From Magnaporthiopsis rhizophila (Eukaryota > Ascomycota > Sordariomycetes > Magnaporthales > Magnaporthaceae), in assembly GCA_003049465.1 (NCBI GenBank), contig PYSS01000001.1:295646-359645 (forward strand): a DNA stretch of 64,000 nucleotides, written 5' to 3'. Under the pieces are notes generated by a model. It did no database searches, was not told the origin of the DNA, and was given only the letters and a program-made list of their open reading frames with translations. This document shows positions 44,359 through 56,842 of this stretch, piece by piece. The translations under genes were made by a program, and so were the position numbers. How positions within the stretch are numbered: the first letter of the stretch is position 1; every line of letters starts with the position of its first letter.

Positions 44359-45874
44359 ATGAAGTTCTCACACTCTGCCCTGCTGGCCCTTGTGGGCACC
44401 GCTATCGCCACCCCTTCGCCCGTCCGGGCCAAGCCCAGGGCGGCGGGCTGCTCCTCTGCCGTGACGCTCGACGCTTCGACCAACGTGTTCAAGAAGTACA
44501 CGCTGCACCCCAACAGCTTCTACCGCGCCGAGGTTGAGGAGGCTATCAAGAACCTGTCGGACCCAAGCCTCGCCGATGCGGCTGCCAAGGTTGCTAACGT
44601 CGGGAGCTTCCTGTGGATGTAAGTTTGACAGCTGATGCCCCTGCATGATGTCATGAAGGCCGTCCGTGGGTGCTTTGCAGGACACACCCAGAGGGGGGTT
44701 GGGTGTGAGGGCCAAGGAAACAAGAGAACGCCAGCGTCGATCTATCAAAAGGTCGTTGGTACACATCGTTACGGTTTACTGACAGGCTGCCCGTCCCGTG
44801 TGTGCGTAAAACAGCGACACGATAGCGAACATCGCCAAGATTGAGCCTGCGGTCGCTGACGTCCCCTGCGACCACATCCTCGGCCTCGTCATCTACGACC
44901 TTCCCGGCCGCGACTGTGCGGCAAAAGCCTCCAACGGCGAGTTAAAAGTTGGCGAGCTCAACAAGTACAAGACGCAATACATTGACCGTAAGTGACACTC
45001 CCCTTGCCCCATTTACACCTGCACCTACACCACCTGCAGGTCCTTGTGGAGACGCGGACGCGGGATCTGATAGTGTCTTCTTTTCCACGCACGCCCCTTG
45101 CTGACATGGTTCTCTCAACCCCACACAGCCATCGTCAAACTCCTGAAGCAACACTCCAACACGGCGTTTGCGCTCCTCATCGAGCCCGACTCGCTGCCCA
45201 ACCTGGTCACCAACGCGGACCTGCAGACGTGCAAGAGCAGCGCGGCGGGCTACCGGGACGGCGTCGCGTACGCGATCAAGAACCTCAACCTGCCCAACGT
45301 GGTCATGTACCTGGACGCGGGCCACGGCGGCTGGCTGGGCTGGAACGACAACCTGAAGCCGGGCGCCCAGGAGCTGGCAAAGGCCTACAAGGCCGGCGGC
45401 AGCCCAAAACAGTTCCGCGGCTGGGCCACCAACACGGCCGGGTGGAACGCCTGGGACCTGACGCCGGGCGAGTTCTCCAAGGCGTCGGACGCGCAGTGGA
45501 ACAAGTGCCAGAACGAAAAGATCTACGTCCAGACGTTTGCGCCCCTGCTCAAGTCGGCGGGGATGCCCAACCACGCCATCGTCGACACGGGCCGCAACGC
45601 CGTACAGGGCCTGCGCGAGGAGTGGGGTCACTGGTGCAACGTCAACGGCGCCGGCTTCGGCGTCCGCCCCACGTCCAACACGGGGCTCGAGCTCGCCGAC
45701 GCCTTCGTCTGGGTCAAGCCCGGCGGCGAGTCCGACGGCACCAGCGACACGAGCGCCGACCGCTACGACAGCTTCTGCGGCATGAGCGACGCCTTCAAGC
45801 CCTCGCCCGAGGCCGGCACCTGGAACCAGGCCTACTTTGAGATGCTCCTCCAGAACGCCAAGCCCGCCTTTTAA
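44359..45874 (+). CDS. GH6 cellulase (cellobiohydrolase II-like), no CBM
   Basis: Secreted inverting glycosidase that cleaves beta-1,4-glucan. Three exons keep frame: 44359-44618, 44815-44987 and 45129-45874, giving 392 residues. A signal peptide (about 17-24 residues) leads directly into the catalytic domain, with no CBM1 or linker. Asp120 in YDLPGRDCAA is the expected catalytic acid, and Asp88 in IDTIANI corresponds to the assisting Asp. IEPDSLPNLVTN, YLDAGHGGWLGW, and VRPTSNTGLELADAFVWVKPGGESDGTSD (read as consecutive short blocks) are family-typical. Whether it is a processive cellobiohydrolase or an endoglucanase depends on the two tunnel loops, which I cannot judge by eye. TATA and CreA-type sites upstream fit carbon-controlled expression. 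Confidence 0.95.
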
Positions 45875-46463
45875 AAAGGGGATGGATGGATCTGGAGCCC
45901 CCACCCTGCAGCGGCGGTGGCCTCTCTGATCTACTTGCCGTCTTCTCCCGCTATGCCTGCTTCCCTTCTGGTATTTAGCACTCCCTGGGAAAGATATGCG
46001 CGTCGAAACACGCGCGTACAGGTACAGGTAGGTAGGCCATGCCTCAGACTGCAGCAAAAAGAAGGACTCATTTCTCATGGCCTTTCCGGCTTAGTTGTAC
46101 ATATACCTCGCTCGTATATAGGTTAGTTATACCAACTGATGACACTCGTTTGCACCGTGTTGTTTTTTTTTTTTCCCTTGGTGACCACTGCTCAATGAAA
46201 ACGCAAACTGATGTCTATCCTTTTGAACCTTGTGTCTGTGTGTATGTCTGATGTCTGCCGCATACCAAGTCTTGTCATCGCTTTATTCCTTGAAACCCAT
46301 GCCCCCATTTTTCAGTTCGTCTCTCTTCATGATAAGCTCTATTCTAGTAACCAACGCGCCGTCGCACTTGCCGCTGACCCCAATATCCACCGCCAAAACT
46401 CAAGCTGCCCCAACTTTTGAATCTAGAACCCGGCATCAAGGCTCACCGCCCAGCAATCAAAAA
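45875..46463. other. Convergent spacer, GH6 / phosphoinositide phosphatase
   Basis: A 589-bp region with a TAGGTAGG motif near 46029 and a T run near 46163; presumed 3' UTRs. Confidence 0.6.
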
Positions 46464-49400
46464 TCATGTGGGCTTGAGCGTCTTCCATCCACTCAACTCG
46501 TTGCCATTGTCACCACCGAGAAGATCCGTATCGTTTCCTGGCAACGTCCCATGTCGTGCTGCCGTATGCTCTAGTTTCGGTTTCTGCGCCGGTATAGTCG
46601 GCTTCCTAGGCGGGACCGCTGGCGGCAACTGTCCCTGTCCAGCCCCCGCCGCCGTCCCAGCGGGCGCCCTGCGGATGGGCATCGCCTCCGGTACGCTCCT
46701 CCTAGGAGGCACGGCAACGGGTTGCGCCGTGGTCACAAATGACTGTCCGTGGGCATGCTGCTGTTGCCCTTGCTGCTGTCTATGCTCAAACTGGCCACTG
46801 GGATCCTCGTCAAGATACTGCTGGTGCTGGCTCCTCGAGCCACTGGCATCCAGCCGCGCCGCCGACTCCCGCATACTCTTCGATGCCTGTCCCGGCGACC
46901 TTGGCCGCTGCGCCACTGCCATCTCGCTGCTCTGCTGGATTGTCGGACTGCCCGCGGGAGACATGTTGGCGAGGTGCGCCGGCTTCTTAGCCACAGGCGG
47001 CGGTGCCTTCGACTTTTGCGTTGCAGCAGAGCCGCTGGACGCCGCCGAGGTAGGTCGGGGCGGGGGCGGTGTAGGAACGGCTTTCCTCGGCACAGCCATG
47101 TCTGGCGGTGGCAGAATCTTAGTCTGCGTCCTGGGCGCCGCTGGTATGGTCGAGGCTCGAGAAGGTGCTGCTGATGTCGCTGTCGCTGTCGCAATTGCTG
47201 CGGAGCTCGTCTGGCGTCTTGGAGGTGGCGGTGGGGGAGTTTCGTTCCTCGGTTGGGGGAGCATTTCATGTTCAGATGTCGCTGGCGCATTGACTCGGGC
47301 GACGCCAGCGGCAGCTCTTCCCGGCAGGGTGGAGGGGTCGAAGGGCGGCGGCAGGATTTTCCTATGAGGCTGGCTCGTGGCTGATGAAGAGAGCATGACG
47401 GAGTTGTTGACATGCTCGTAAGGCGACGTGGATATGCTCGAGAAGGACGAGAGCCGTGATTCGGCCCTGGGCACCGTGACCCAGTCAGGCTCCTCGGTCG
47501 GAACAAAGGGGTTAGCTGGTCGGTTCGGGTTGAGGACTGTGGCGTGGTTGGCCGGCGGCTTGGGCGGAACTATGGCCGAGCGGGCCGGCCTGCCGTTGTC
47601 TAACCACCACTTCTGCCGGTCCGAGCTCGCCGGCGGCAGGCCGGGCTCGATCGAGTCGTAGCCCACGAGGTCATCGTCGTCCGTGTCATCAGCCGTCATG
47701 ACGCTGTTGACATCGCCCACATCGGCTCTTCGGCGCTCGTAGATCTCCCTGCTGAACTTTTCCCGCAGCGCCTCGTCGACAATGCTGACTGTGCACTCGA
47801 ATGTGGCGTACACCGGCCGATGGTCTGAGAAGCGCAAGGGGGCCGAGCTGTAGGAGAGCTGGCGTATGTTGCTTCCTTTCCGCAGGATCCGGTCTGTCCA
47901 TGCCGGAATCCGTGCCTTCTCGGAAGAGTCGTAATCATCGCGTCCCAGATCGAACTTGTACGTGGGCAGGAAGTTGATCCGGGCCTCAGAATAATAGGGA
48001 AACGCCAGCCCAGCAACCATTTGGAGATTAAGCTGTAGAGAGAAGACCACAAGTCAGTATGAGTAAATAGGGATCGAGCCTTAGAGCAGGCCTATTTGCC
48101 GCCGGGGCATACCTGGTCGTTTTCGTAGAGATATGACAGGTCCCGCCGCCGGATCAGCTCGAGAGCTTTTTCCCTGTTCAGCCCGATTCGGTAATTGAAA
48201 TCGCCGAGCCAGATAACAGTGTCTGCACAGCTCACGTCAGTCTCGCCAGGAATATCAAGACAGCCAAGCCGTGCAGTATGAGAGCACTTACCATGGTCAT
48301 CGATCCCCCTATTTCTCTGGAATCTCAGGCCGTGGTGAATGGTGGCATAGTCCTTGTTCCTCTCCTCGTAGTTGCCAAAACCGGCAGCAAGATGGGCCGT
48401 GACAAAGCAAATCTGCGTATTCGCATAGTCCAGCCTGATGGCCACCGCTCCCTTGTTTCCAGCCATTCCCGACATGCCCGTCTTCTTTACGCTGCCCTCG
48501 ACGTTCTTGATGCTTTTCAGCGCAGAGGCTTTGACGAAGATGCACAGCGCCGCACCGACGAGCTGCCCGCTCCGAAGAAGCAGATACTTCTCCCCGCCTT
48601 CCTTGGCAGCATTACGGTTTAGGGTGTTTTTGACTGCGTTCTCCCACAGCTGCTTCACCCTAGGGTCGCTGTTCATTATCTGCTGGGGGCTCAGCTCGAC
48701 GATTTCTTGGAACCCGACCGCGACGATATCTGGTTGGTCCGCCCCGAGCTCCGGCGGGTGGAGCCATGCTGAAAGGTCGTCACTGATTCCCTCTGTACGG
48801 CCGTTGAGGTTGAATGTACCGACCAAGATTTTGATGGTCTTCGACGTCGAGAACTGGGCGTTGCGCTTGCTGAGCTCTGCAGCAACATAGTCGCTGATAG
48901 GATCATACAAGACAACGGGCGTTTGCCCGTATATGCGGCCAAGGAGAACGTCGATGGTGTTCTGCCGCGACTTGTCGGCAAAGTTGTTGATGTAGAGCCG
49001 TGTTGCGGACTTGCGAGCATCGGCGATGGCCCCGGCCAACGACATCTTGCCGTGGCGTGTAAACGACGACTTGAGAGCGCCAGTCCCGGCGTATATCCGG
49101 GACAGCGAGTCGCCGTTGTCGGCCCACAGGCTGGAGTGCCTCATCCAGAAATCCGACGGTGCCCTGTGCCCCCTGTGGTCCAGGAATGTCTCGACGGCCA
49201 TCTTGGAAATGTTGGTTTGAATCAGGTTAGTGCGGTCGAGACAGTCGAGACAGTTCGTCCTGAAGACGCCCTCCTGCTGCAGGACCACCACGTAACGACC
49301 GGCGGCCGAGGGCTGCTGTCTGTTGCCGTCGTCGCCATCCGTCGTGGTCTCGGCGAGATAGTAGGCGAACCCGTCAGCAGAGTGCTCGATATGGTCGCGA

Positions 49401-50746
49401 ATCTGCTGAGCGGCTTCGTATCCCTGAGGACCCCTGGTCTCGGCGTGGAAGTCGTACTCGGTGGCTCTCAGGAGCGCGTGGTCTTGCTGCTTCTCGCCGC
49501 GGCGACTCAAGGGGCAATGCTGGATGCCGTAGCGGAACAGCTGACTGAGCTCGACCTCGCCCGGCTTGGATTCGCTAAGAAGATTGATGACGTGCACCGC
49601 ACCGTACGTCTGCTCCAGCTCCTCAAAGTGCTTGTTGAACGCCGGCTGCGTGCCGTCAGGCGACCTGGTGATGGTGATCTTCTGGTGGCCAGGCAGGAGC
49701 CCAGCGGTCTGCTCCCAAAAGATGGGGACAGACCCACGCACCTGGGCATAGGAGAAGACGACGCCAGAGGGGCTCCAGTAGATGGTCTCGGTCTCGACAA
49801 AGTTGGCCACGTTGCCGTCGTCGTCGATGCCTCGAGAGTTGAAGCGAGTGCCGGCCCTGCGGCAAGAAAGGCGAGAGATGACGGTCAGGTAGGACGGCAT
49901 GCCCGCCCTGGACTCCCGCAGCGGGGCCGAGGACTGCGGGATCGTCACGGTCAAGCAGAAACCCCGGATGGCCGAGGTGAGGAAGCGGGCGGCGTCGAGA
50001 GCCTCCCTGTCCCGCGGCATGAGACGCGAGCGGAACTGGACAAGAGGGTCTATCATGTACGAGTTCCAGAGGAAGGACTCGTCAAAGTTGTCGATGTCGA
50101 AGGTAGAGGCGTCCACGGACCTGTCCTGCAGTCGGTTTGTAACGTCAAAGTCGGTGCTGTAGTAAAAGCTCCCATTGCTCAGCAGCTTCTGGACCTCGTG
50201 GCAGGGGTGCTCGACCGTTGGGTCCCTCCGGCTCAGGGCGTAATCGTCGAGGTCGTTCGGGTCGGCCGCGAGCACGTCGTCGTATTCGTTTGTGGTCAGG
50301 CAGAAGAACTCGACCATGGCGATGCGCTCGATAGTCTCGCCGGGCCGGAGAGTGGCGACGCGCGTGGCCTGGGTGATGACGCAGATGAAGACATCGCGGC
50401 CGATGGAGAGCAGGCCGAGGGTGCCGTAGATGGGGCGCGGGGTCAGGGGCCGGTACTCGCTCAGCAGCTTCCTATTGCTGGGAGCAAACTCGACGATGCA
50501 CTTGGCGGCGGCGGACTCGCCTGGACGGGGCCGAGACGGGGCGAAGGAGCCGTTTGCGAAGGCGTCGTTGCCATTGCTGTGGCGGAAGATCAGAGCGTGA
50601 GACTGCGAGACTATGGCGATGGAGCGGTTGGGGTACTCGCGGATCAGCAGCTGGCTGGTCTTGTCCGAGGAGGGCGCCTGGCCGCTCCAGAGGGTCGATG
50701 CCGAGGTGGCGGTCGAGGCCAACGTCGGCGGGGGCGGGAACTCCAT
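46464..50746 (-). CDS. Synaptojanin-like phosphoinositide phosphatase (Sac1 + 5-phosphatase)
   Basis: Dephosphorylates phosphoinositides with two catalytic domains, supporting endocytosis and membrane traffic (like yeast Inp51-53). Three exons keep frame: 50746-48292, 48222-48113 and 48032-46464, giving 1377 residues. The N-terminal Sac1 domain (to about residue 600) has an intact C-x5-R active site (CLDCLDRTN, near 495-500), so it should be active, as in Inp52/53 rather than Inp51. The 5-phosphatase domain (about 640-930) has WLGDFNYRI, PAWTDRI (898-904) and SDHRPVYA. The C-terminal 400 residues are a Pro-rich disordered tail with several PPPPPR-type SH3-ligand sequences. A 654-codon opposite-strand frame over this gene is a GC-rich shadow. 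The assignment is firm; which paralogue is uncertain. Confidence 0.95.
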
Positions 50747-52566
50747 CTCGGATCTGTGTCGTTGAGAAGAGGCGAAAGCGGTCTGCTCCGGCGGCTAGGC
50801 TGCGTGTCGCTGCGCCAACTGACCGCCGCCCGTCATCGCAGGATTCGCGGCCAAGGACGATACAGGTTCTGTGCGCGCTGCGGCTGATCTGGCTGAGGCT
50901 CTTGGGATCGTCGGCTACCCGTCAGGAGAGTAGTGCCATGGCTCACTCGCTTGCCTGCGTCGATCCTCTAACGCCCGTAACGCCCTGCCGCCCCAGCGCA
51001 GATTTGCATGATCCGCAGCCGCCGCAATGACGCAGATCGCTCGCTGGTAGTGGAAGCCAGAGTCAGCCGCAACGTGCCGTGCATGCCTGGGCAGCGAATG
51101 GTGGGGGCCACGGGGCCAGCCGCTGCACAACAGCAGAACCCCCCAGCTGAGACGAGCCAGCACATGCATTACAATACAAATTGTTGCAAATCTCTTCCTC
51201 CTTATAACCTGGAACGAACAGACATTTTGTGTTTTTGGTGCCCAAGCGATACCAACCGGATCGAATTCAATTGGTAAGTGTGACTTGTTTTTCTTCCGAT
51301 GGTATATATAGCTCGAGTACCTACCGGGTACCTTACATATATATACCTATATAACGTCCTACCACTACCTCCTGGTGACCTTCCAACCTTGCTCTTTTTA
51401 AGCTCTCCCCTGCCCAGCGCTCGAGATACCATCTAGCACGGAGGCCACTAGTCTCATTGTTTGACGGTTTGGAGCATTGTGTGTCCAGATCCTGCCTGTG
51501 TAAATTTGTCCACCAAGCCTGAAAGCAGCAAGCTATCGCCTCGTCCAATCCGAACAATACCAGATACCTGGTAAGCATCTGGGTGTCATGCAAGCCCAGA
51601 TGTTTGGGGGATGTCGATCCCCCACCTGAGAATATCATGGGAGATGGGATTGGTGTGGATGGGTAGGGGGCTGGCCTTGAAGGGCACGAAAGGCTGGTTT
51701 GACACGTCGGAAACGTCAGCATTGCTTGCATGTCGCCGTCCCGCCTGCGTGCTGAGAGGGTTTCAGATGCAGATCATCGAGAAACAAAAACGGCGAATCC
51801 AGGAAACCGGCGTGCGACGCTGGAGCTCTTGATGGCAGGCCACTGAGGCGGTCCTGCAACTAATAAGGAGAAGAAAGACCATCAGAGTATGAGGCAGGCT
51901 TCAGATTTGCTATTAGATTTAGATCATGCCTCCGCGGTGGGAGGTCATTCTCTTCCTATCATGTTTGTATAAAATCATCACTAGCCTTTGATGAGAAAGA
52001 AACAAACGAAGAAGACATGGACGAACAAAAAAAAAAAGGAAATACACCTGGTTTCGTTGTGGGTCGAGGCTTACGTCAGAGAGACGCAGAGTGCAAGGGG
52101 ACCCATCTACGACGCGCCCCCAGGCACGCCATGCACTGTCAAGCTCGAAGGCGGACGGGATAATGGCCCCACGCCAGCCTCCTGGAATTTATTTCCTTCT
52201 TCTACCTTCTATTGTACCTTGCCCAGGCGCATTTCTTCCTGGTCAGCGCATCTCTTCCCGGCCAGCGCACCGCCTTCTTCCTTTCATCGTTTCCGACGTT
52301 GATCTTCCATAGTCGACGTCGTCTTATCAATCTTTCATACCACACGCGTCCAGCGATAGCCTCTCGCAAATCACCGCGTTTTTCGATTCGCATCCTTGTC
52401 GTATTCTCTTTCACTTCTTTCAATCTTCGAATCTCTCTCGTTCCGTTCGCGCCACCTCGCGCCTTACCACATCCACCCGCCATCGCATCTAGACAACCTG
52501 TCAGACTCGTCTCGAAGCAGCCCCCTCTGCTTGTTCACCAGCCAGCAAACCCATTCACTCGTCACC
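50747..52566. other. Divergent intergenic region
   Basis: A 1.8-kb region between the phosphatase and Prp39 genes. It holds a TACCTACC/TATATATACC stretch near 51320-51355 and an A-rich run near 52027. The last 350 bp before 52567 are pyrimidine-rich, as in a promoter or leader. No gene supported. Confidence 0.6.
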
Positions 52567-54890
52567 ATGGCGGAATTCCACCAGCTTGGTGGCCCGGATG
52601 AGGAAAACGCCGAGATCAAACGGCTCAACGCCGAGGTGGTACGTTTTGACAAGACGCCTTTTCGTGCGAGACAGCTCTGATTATGGGATTTTCCCTATCA
52701 TAGGAAGCCGACCCCGACAGCTTCGAGACTTGGGAGAAGCTCATCCGGGCCTGCGAGTCGCTCGAGGGCGGCCTGAGTCGCAATTCGAGCGCCGAGTCCC
52801 TGGCTACCCTGCGCGACGCGTACGACCGGTTCCTTCTCAAATTCCCACTGCTGTTCGGATACTGGAAGAAGTATGCGGACCTCGAGTTCAACATCTCGGG
52901 TCCCGAGTCGGCCGAGATGATCTACGAGCGCGGCTGCGCCAGCATCTCGCACTCGGTCGACCTGTGGAGGGAGTACTGCTCCTTCAAGATGGAGACAACC
53001 CACGTCCCGCACCTAGTCCGAGAGTAAGTCCAGATAGTGCCATTTTCCTTCCCACGTAACCACACCGTCGACAGCGCATCCAAAGGCCAGCCGAGAAGCT
53101 GTCGCAACGGACGAGATGATGATTGGATCGAGGGCTTTTGTTCGACGGTGAGATATCAACCGACGATAGCCACCTCTCCCTCTCCTGGAGTGCGCTCTCA
53201 GCCTGTCTAACCAGAACTTGGCTTCCCCGCTGCACACAGTCCGCTCTCTTGAGTTGCCCGCCCTCACTTAGCATGAACAATGATCGACTGCACCTGGTGG
53301 TGGTGTGATAGTCGTAGTCGTTGCTTGCACAGAGAACACCCCCTCTTGTATATACACCTCTCCCTCCCATGTCCCCTTTGGTGTCCCATCCCTCCCCGCC
53401 CTCGCTCTACGGTCTGACAGAAGCTGACCGCCTTGGCAGGCTTTTCGAGCGCGGTGCCGCCTGTGTCGGTCTCGATTTTCTTGCCCATCCATTCTGGGAC
53501 AAGTATATCGAGTTTGAGGAGCGCCAGGACGCCCAGGACAAGATCTACGCCATATTGTCACGGGTGATCCACATTCCTATGCATCAGTACGCGCGCTATT
53601 ATGAGAGGCTCCGTACGATGGCTGCCACGCTTCCTCTGCAAGAGTTGACCACCGCCGACCGACTTGCCACTCTGAGGACTGAGGTCGAGGCGGACGTCGC
53701 TAGCCGTGGCGAGACGAAGACGGAGGGTGAGCTCGAAGTTCTTGTCCGTGGCAGGATCGAAAACGCCTACTACGACATCTTTGTCAGGACTCAGACCGAG
53801 ACGACCAAGAGGTGGACGTATGAGGCGGAGATCAAGCGTCCATACTTCCACGTGAACGAGCTGGATAACCCGCAGCTCGCCAATTGGCGGAAGTACCTTG
53901 ACTTTGAGGAGCAGGAGGGCAACTACGCGAGGATATGCTTCCTCTACGAGCGCTGTCTCGTGACGTGCGCCTTCTACGAAGAGTTCTGGTTCCGGTACGC
54001 GCGCTGGATGTCAGCCCAGCCGGGCAAGTCCGAGGACGTGCGTAACATCTATCTCCGGGCCGCCACCATCTACGTGCCGATTAGCCGGCCTGGCATCCGG
54101 CTGCAGTACGCGTACCTTGAGGAGAGCGTCGGACGGGTCGACGTGGCTCGAGACATCCACAACGCCATCCTGGCCAAGCTCCCTGGATGCATCGAGGTGA
54201 TCATCTCGTTGGCGCACCTGGAGCGCCGCGAGAGCAACGTGGAGGCGGCCATTGCAGTCTACAAGCAACAGATCGATTCGCCCGAGGTGGACATCTGGAC
54301 CAAGGCGGTGCTCGTCACCGAGTGGGCGTACCTCATGTGGAGGGCCAAGGGCTCGGTGGACGAGGCGCGTGCGGTGTTCCAGAAGAACGTCCAGTGGTAC
54401 TCTGGCAGCCGCGAGTTCTGGCAGAAATGGATCCAGTTCGAGCTGGAGCAGCCGACCAATTACCAGCTCGAAGCCCAACACAGCAAGCGCCTGAAGGATA
54501 TCTTCACCAAGCTCCGAGGAGAGAGCAGCATGTCCACAGCCTCCAAGAAAGAGCTTTGTGCAACATATCTCGCTTATCTCCAGCAGCGCGGCGGAAAAGG
54601 CGCCATGGAGCAGTTCATGCTCCTCGACCGGGAGATGTTTGGGTTAGTATTGATGCTCAAGGAAGGCGTCCGTTGTGAAGTAAATGCCCAAGCTGACTTG
54701 AATCTTCTCTTGCAGTCCCGCCTCGGTATCCCTCTCCTCGACGGGCAAGCCTGGAGCTAAGGAGAACGGGGTTGCCGTCAGCGATGTGGACGAGGCAACT
54801 CGGCAAAAAGCCGAGGCTCGCTACTACAGCTTCTACCAGCTTCATACGGACCCAAATCCCGCGGCGCAAGGACTTGCCAGCTTCCACTAA
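52567..54890 (+). CDS. PRP39: Pre-mRNA-processing factor 39 (U1 snRNP)
   Basis: HAT-repeat scaffold of the U1 snRNP, needed for commitment of pre-mRNA to splicing. Four exons keep frame: 52567-52638, 52704-53023, 53440-54642 and 54716-54890, giving 589 residues. Helical HAT repeats run through most of the protein, with typical W/Y-x-x-Y/F patterns (FETWEKLI, FGYWKKYADLE, HPFWDKYIEFEE, NWRKYLDFEE, EFWFRYARWM). Intron 2 (53024-53439, 416 nt) is unusually long. It joins VRE to LFERGAACVG, which matches the family without a missing segment. The C-terminal tail after MFGPASVS is short and disordered. Confidence 0.93.
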
Positions 54891-55380
54891 TCTTGACCTT
54901 GAGTGGTCTCTGGAAGCAATACTCTGAAACAGGTACGCAGTGATGCATCCTCATGTTATGTCTGCGCACATAAAAGGGCGAAACGGCTGCAACTTCTCTT
55001 CTTTGTACCTCATGACTCTTCTACCAAAGTTGCTCTACTAGTTTTTTTTTCCTTGTGATATCTTTGATGTACCATACACAGCAATGTTGGCTTGGGGGCT
55101 TTTGTTCCGGGGATTCGCCTGGATTACCATGTGCGAAAAGTTTTGTGGGCATAGGTGATGGTTTCGATTGATGGACGCGATAATTTCTTTGCGAGTCCTT
55201 CCTAGATGCCTGGCATTTAGTTTTGCGTTGGACTTGGGCAGCATTTTGATTGTTGGGAGGAGCATGAGAGGACTTGGCGGCGAACTTGGCATACTAGCAA
55301 TAGGTGGGTAGGAGGTTCATATCGGACCAACTGGGCCGGGGACGATTCCCAAGGCTTGGTGCCCACCCGCGACTTGCTCT

Positions 55381-55410
55381 TGTACACATTTGTACACATT
55401 TGTACACGTT
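55381..55410 (+). repeat. Tandem TGTACACATT, three copies
   Basis: Two identical 10-bp units and a third differing by one base (TGTACACGTT), about 490 bp past the Prp39 stop codon. Confidence 0.9.
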
Positions 55411-56025
55411 TCGATGATTTGGCTTCCGGATAATAGGAGGAGTCGGGTGGCACCGACACAGTGGTAGCTTTATCCGGCAGTCAATGAAACATGGCTCTTT
55501 ACTGTACCCTGATGATGCTCTAGACCAATGTGCACCGAGAAACGTCGCTGCTAGGGATCGGAGCAGAAAGACGGACAAATTGCCCCGTGGGGGACAAGGG
55601 CAGGGGTCGAGAGACATGATGGGGCGAGTCACAAAAGGGATGAAGTCAACGGCTGTCGTCAGCTGGGGGCTGCATGGAATTCCCATGCGAGGCATTGACG
55701 ATAGGCTGCGAGCAAGAAGCAGGTTCGTTGAGGCATGTGTGGAGACTCGTGCAGTTGCCTGCATCGTCAGCTAGACCGGCTCGCTGGTTGCCGTTGTATC
55801 CGCACCACGACCCTAAAAATAATAGGACAACTGCCAAGACGATCAAGCCGAAGCTGTCGCAGATGAAAGAATGATAACTCGAATGAAAATAAAACCCCAT
55901 TTGATCGAATTCTCTCGCTGAGCGCCTCGCGTCGTTTCATTCCCTGCCATATTCCTCGCAGTTAAGTAAAAATATACCGAGGACTTATCAGCGTTCTCTA
56001 CACATCATGATCGTCCTTCTTGGCT

Positions 56026-56027
<2 letters not shown>

Positions 56028-56057
<30 letters not shown>
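56028..56057. repeat. Poly(T) tract (30)
   Basis: An uninterrupted run of T between genes. Confidence 0.9.
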
Positions 56058-56842
56058 CAAACCCCTCCGATTCGTTCCATCATCCAAATCACCACCCGAT
56101 CTCAAGTGAGCAGAAATTATCCCGGGCACAACCCACGAGAGAGAGAAAAAAAAAAAAAAGACTCGCACGGGATCAGACGAACCAGTCCGGAAAAACAGCG
56201 CCGGCAGCGACGATTGGCCGCTGCGATCACCTAGGCAGGCAGATCTGCTGCGTGCTAGGACCAGCAGACCAATCTACGTCGGCTGATCTGGTTCGGACTT
56301 AGACTTCCTTGGAGCGAAGACTAAAAAATCTCGGCGCCTGCCCTTGTGGGTTAAAGAGCTCACATTGACCTTCTTTGTCTGTTCCATTTAGGTAGCTCTC
56401 ATGGTTGTTCTTGGGTTGCTTTCCGTCACCCAGCGCCGTTTTTGGACGGTGCTTAGTTTGGGAAGCCCCCAAGTCCAAGCCTAGCAACACCCCACCATCT
56501 CCCCTTTTTTGTTCCCTCCTTGTTTCCTTTAATTGGGTGCCACGCGGGGATCGACGTCACTGCGCGCGCCACGCCTTCTTTCTCTCCATCCAGGGGATGA
56601 TTGAGGGTTCAGACGGCTGGCGGTTGATGCTAACTCCCGCCCGTCGACTGCAACCACCACCCGGGCACTACCACACCCCAAGCGCAGGCACCCACCTCAG
56701 CTAGAACCCGGGCGAGCGGTAGATCGTTAGGTCTAGCGGCCGAGGCTTCTGCCAGCACCTATATCGACCACCTTCCCAAAGGTGGTATCGCTGAAGCCTG
56801 GGAGGCAGTAACGCGCGGGCGCTACAGCCGCAGAGATCAAAA

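Larger units (their letters stand above)
54891..56842. other. Intergenic region, Prp39 / orphan gene
   Basis: A 1.95-kb region with a triple 10-mer at 55381, a T30 tract at 56028-56057 and an A13 tract near 56146. No supported gene. Confidence 0.6.

Noticed and set aside
43511..44371. 286-codon minus-strand frame over the GH6 promoter
   Set aside because: Composition is unlike a protein, and it covers the TATA region of the GH6 gene.
44942..46078. 378-codon frame opposite the GH6 gene
   Set aside because: Shadow of the conserved GH6 exons and 3' region; no recognisable product.
48923..50887. 654-codon frame opposite the phosphoinositide phosphatase gene
   Set aside because: It mirrors a clearly conserved gene with GC-rich third positions, which keep opposite frames free of stops. 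No domain seen.
53110..53420. C/D snoRNA in Prp39 intron 2
   Set aside because: A C-box-like ATGATGA is present, but the nearest CTGA is about 300 nt away, too far for a normal C/D snoRNA.
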